Positions 63,622 to 64,000 of a stretch of 64,000 bases of DNA are shown in pieces (the first letter of the stretch is position 1; each line of letters opens with the position of its first letter). The notes under the pieces were generated by a model. That model saw nothing but the letters and a program-made list of their open reading frames with translations. It ran no database searches and was not told where the DNA came from. A program made the position numbers and the translations under genes. Origin of the DNA: MFD04580-c1 sp963702995 (lineage in GTDB: Bacteria; Planctomycetota; Phycisphaerae; Tepidisphaerales; Tepidisphaeraceae); NCBI GenBank assembly GCA_963702995.1, contig OY969783.1:3100001-3164000 (forward strand), read 5' to 3'.

Positions 63622-64000
63622 ATGAGTGACGTGGAGACATCAGCGGCGGATGAGTCACAGGAGAACGGCGCGACGGTGGATGCCGGGGCCTCGCCACGAC
63701 CGTATGCCGTCGAAGGGGAACGCCGAGCGGCCGGTGAAGGGCCGGATCGACGCCTGACGGCGGCCGATCGGCGCAGCGGGCTCGAACGCCGTACGCAATC
63801 CCGCGAAGACGCCGGCTACAGCGGCCCTGAACGCCGGGTTGCCGAACGCCGCGATAACACAGGCCTTGAGCGCCGCCGTGGGCCCGGCCGCCGCCGTAGC
63901 GATGAACGCCGAGAGGCTGAAGAAGGCGAAATGAACGTCGAGCAGTTTGAATTTGTGATGGCGATCGAGGCCTACAAAAAAATCAACAAGCGCCTCTATC
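63622..64000 (+). CDS. Hypothetical protein with Arg/Glu-rich N-terminus (3' end outside window)
   Basis: ATG 63622, preceded by GAGGTG, opens a frame with no stop to the window end (126 codons). Residues ~30-105 repeat D/E-R-R triplets about every ten residues (GERRAAGEGPDRR, GLERRTQ, PERRVAERR). A folded-looking segment then begins, MNVEQFEFVMAIEAYKKINK. The charged region is probably disordered and could bind nucleic acid. The part beginning at MNVEQ resembles small planctomycete proteins of unknown function with an AYKK helix. Confidence 0.6.
   Translation, partial: MSDVETSAADESQENGATVDAGASPRPYAVEGERRAAGEGPDRRLTAADRRSGLERRTQSREDAGYSGPERRVAERRDNTGLERRRGPGRRRSDERREAEEGEMNVEQFEFVMAIEAYKKINKRLY

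Overview
The window looks like planctomycete DNA, probably class Phycisphaerae (Tepidisphaerales/Humisphaera-like). This is an inference from the high GC content and from seven large surface-type proteins with an N-terminal LEPR-XLL-like motif (x-L-E-x-R-x-L-L-S/T). FN3/LamG/DNRLRE/beta-helix modules, long Pro-Thr linkers, a DUF1080 protein, a GH172-like enzyme, a formylglycine-generating enzyme and DUF2252 fit the same picture.

Bases 1-15150 are visibly less GC-rich than the rest and form an accessory island ending at a tRNA-Phe gene. They hold the 5' part of a giant modular LEPR-XLL protein (minus strand, 2,036 codons, still open at base 1). Next come a 42-codon gene too short for most ORF callers, a truncated XRE-type regulator, and a compact minus-strand operon. 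That operon encodes a radical SAM enzyme, a small DUF6375-like protein and a very large protein combining a PD-(D/E)xK-like nuclease with a STAND/NACHT ATPase. It is the best candidate for an undescribed, probably anti-phage, system. The ATPase gene is cut by an in-frame TAG at 8227-8229, and coding sense continues in the same frame for another 380 codons. Beyond it lie rearrangement scars (a UvrD-helicase tail fused to a winged-helix-like segment, an N-truncated DUF6527-like gene), a tyrosine recombinase with an ideal Shine-Dalgarno, and the tRNA-Phe whose 3' end is the likely attachment site.

Bases 15.2-29.3 kb carry ordinary chromosomal genes: an acyltransferase, an active HtrA-type protease beside a catalytically dead paralogue, an RdgC-like protein, a nuclease/phosphatase-fold protein, a frameshifted glycosyltransferase-like gene, a DUF1080 protein, dapF and a sugar-dehydrogenase-like propeller. 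Bases 29.7-38.5 kb hold two tandem paralogous LEPR-XLL propeller proteins and a two-DTG aspartic-protease-like LEPR-XLL protein. Bases 38.9-58.2 kb carry an FGE, an SDR, a PMT-type glycosyltransferase, sixA-ppk1, a receiver-domain protein, another LEPR-XLL protein, aroA, a GH172-like enzyme, an RluA-family pseudouridine synthase, a GT2, a BshC-like protein and DUF2252. Bases 58.1-63.2 kb hold two paralogous LEPR-XLL parallel beta-helix proteins. The last 380 bases start an Arg/Glu-rich gene that leaves the window.

Two features cut across the window. First, at least eight genes outside the island, including housekeeping aroA and ppk1, are broken by single small indels, mostly in G/C runs; I read these as probable sequence errors. 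Second, intergenic spaces contain at least six families of palindromic or inverted repeats (perfect arms of 16-28 bp), mostly where genes converge. Some have invaded coding ends.
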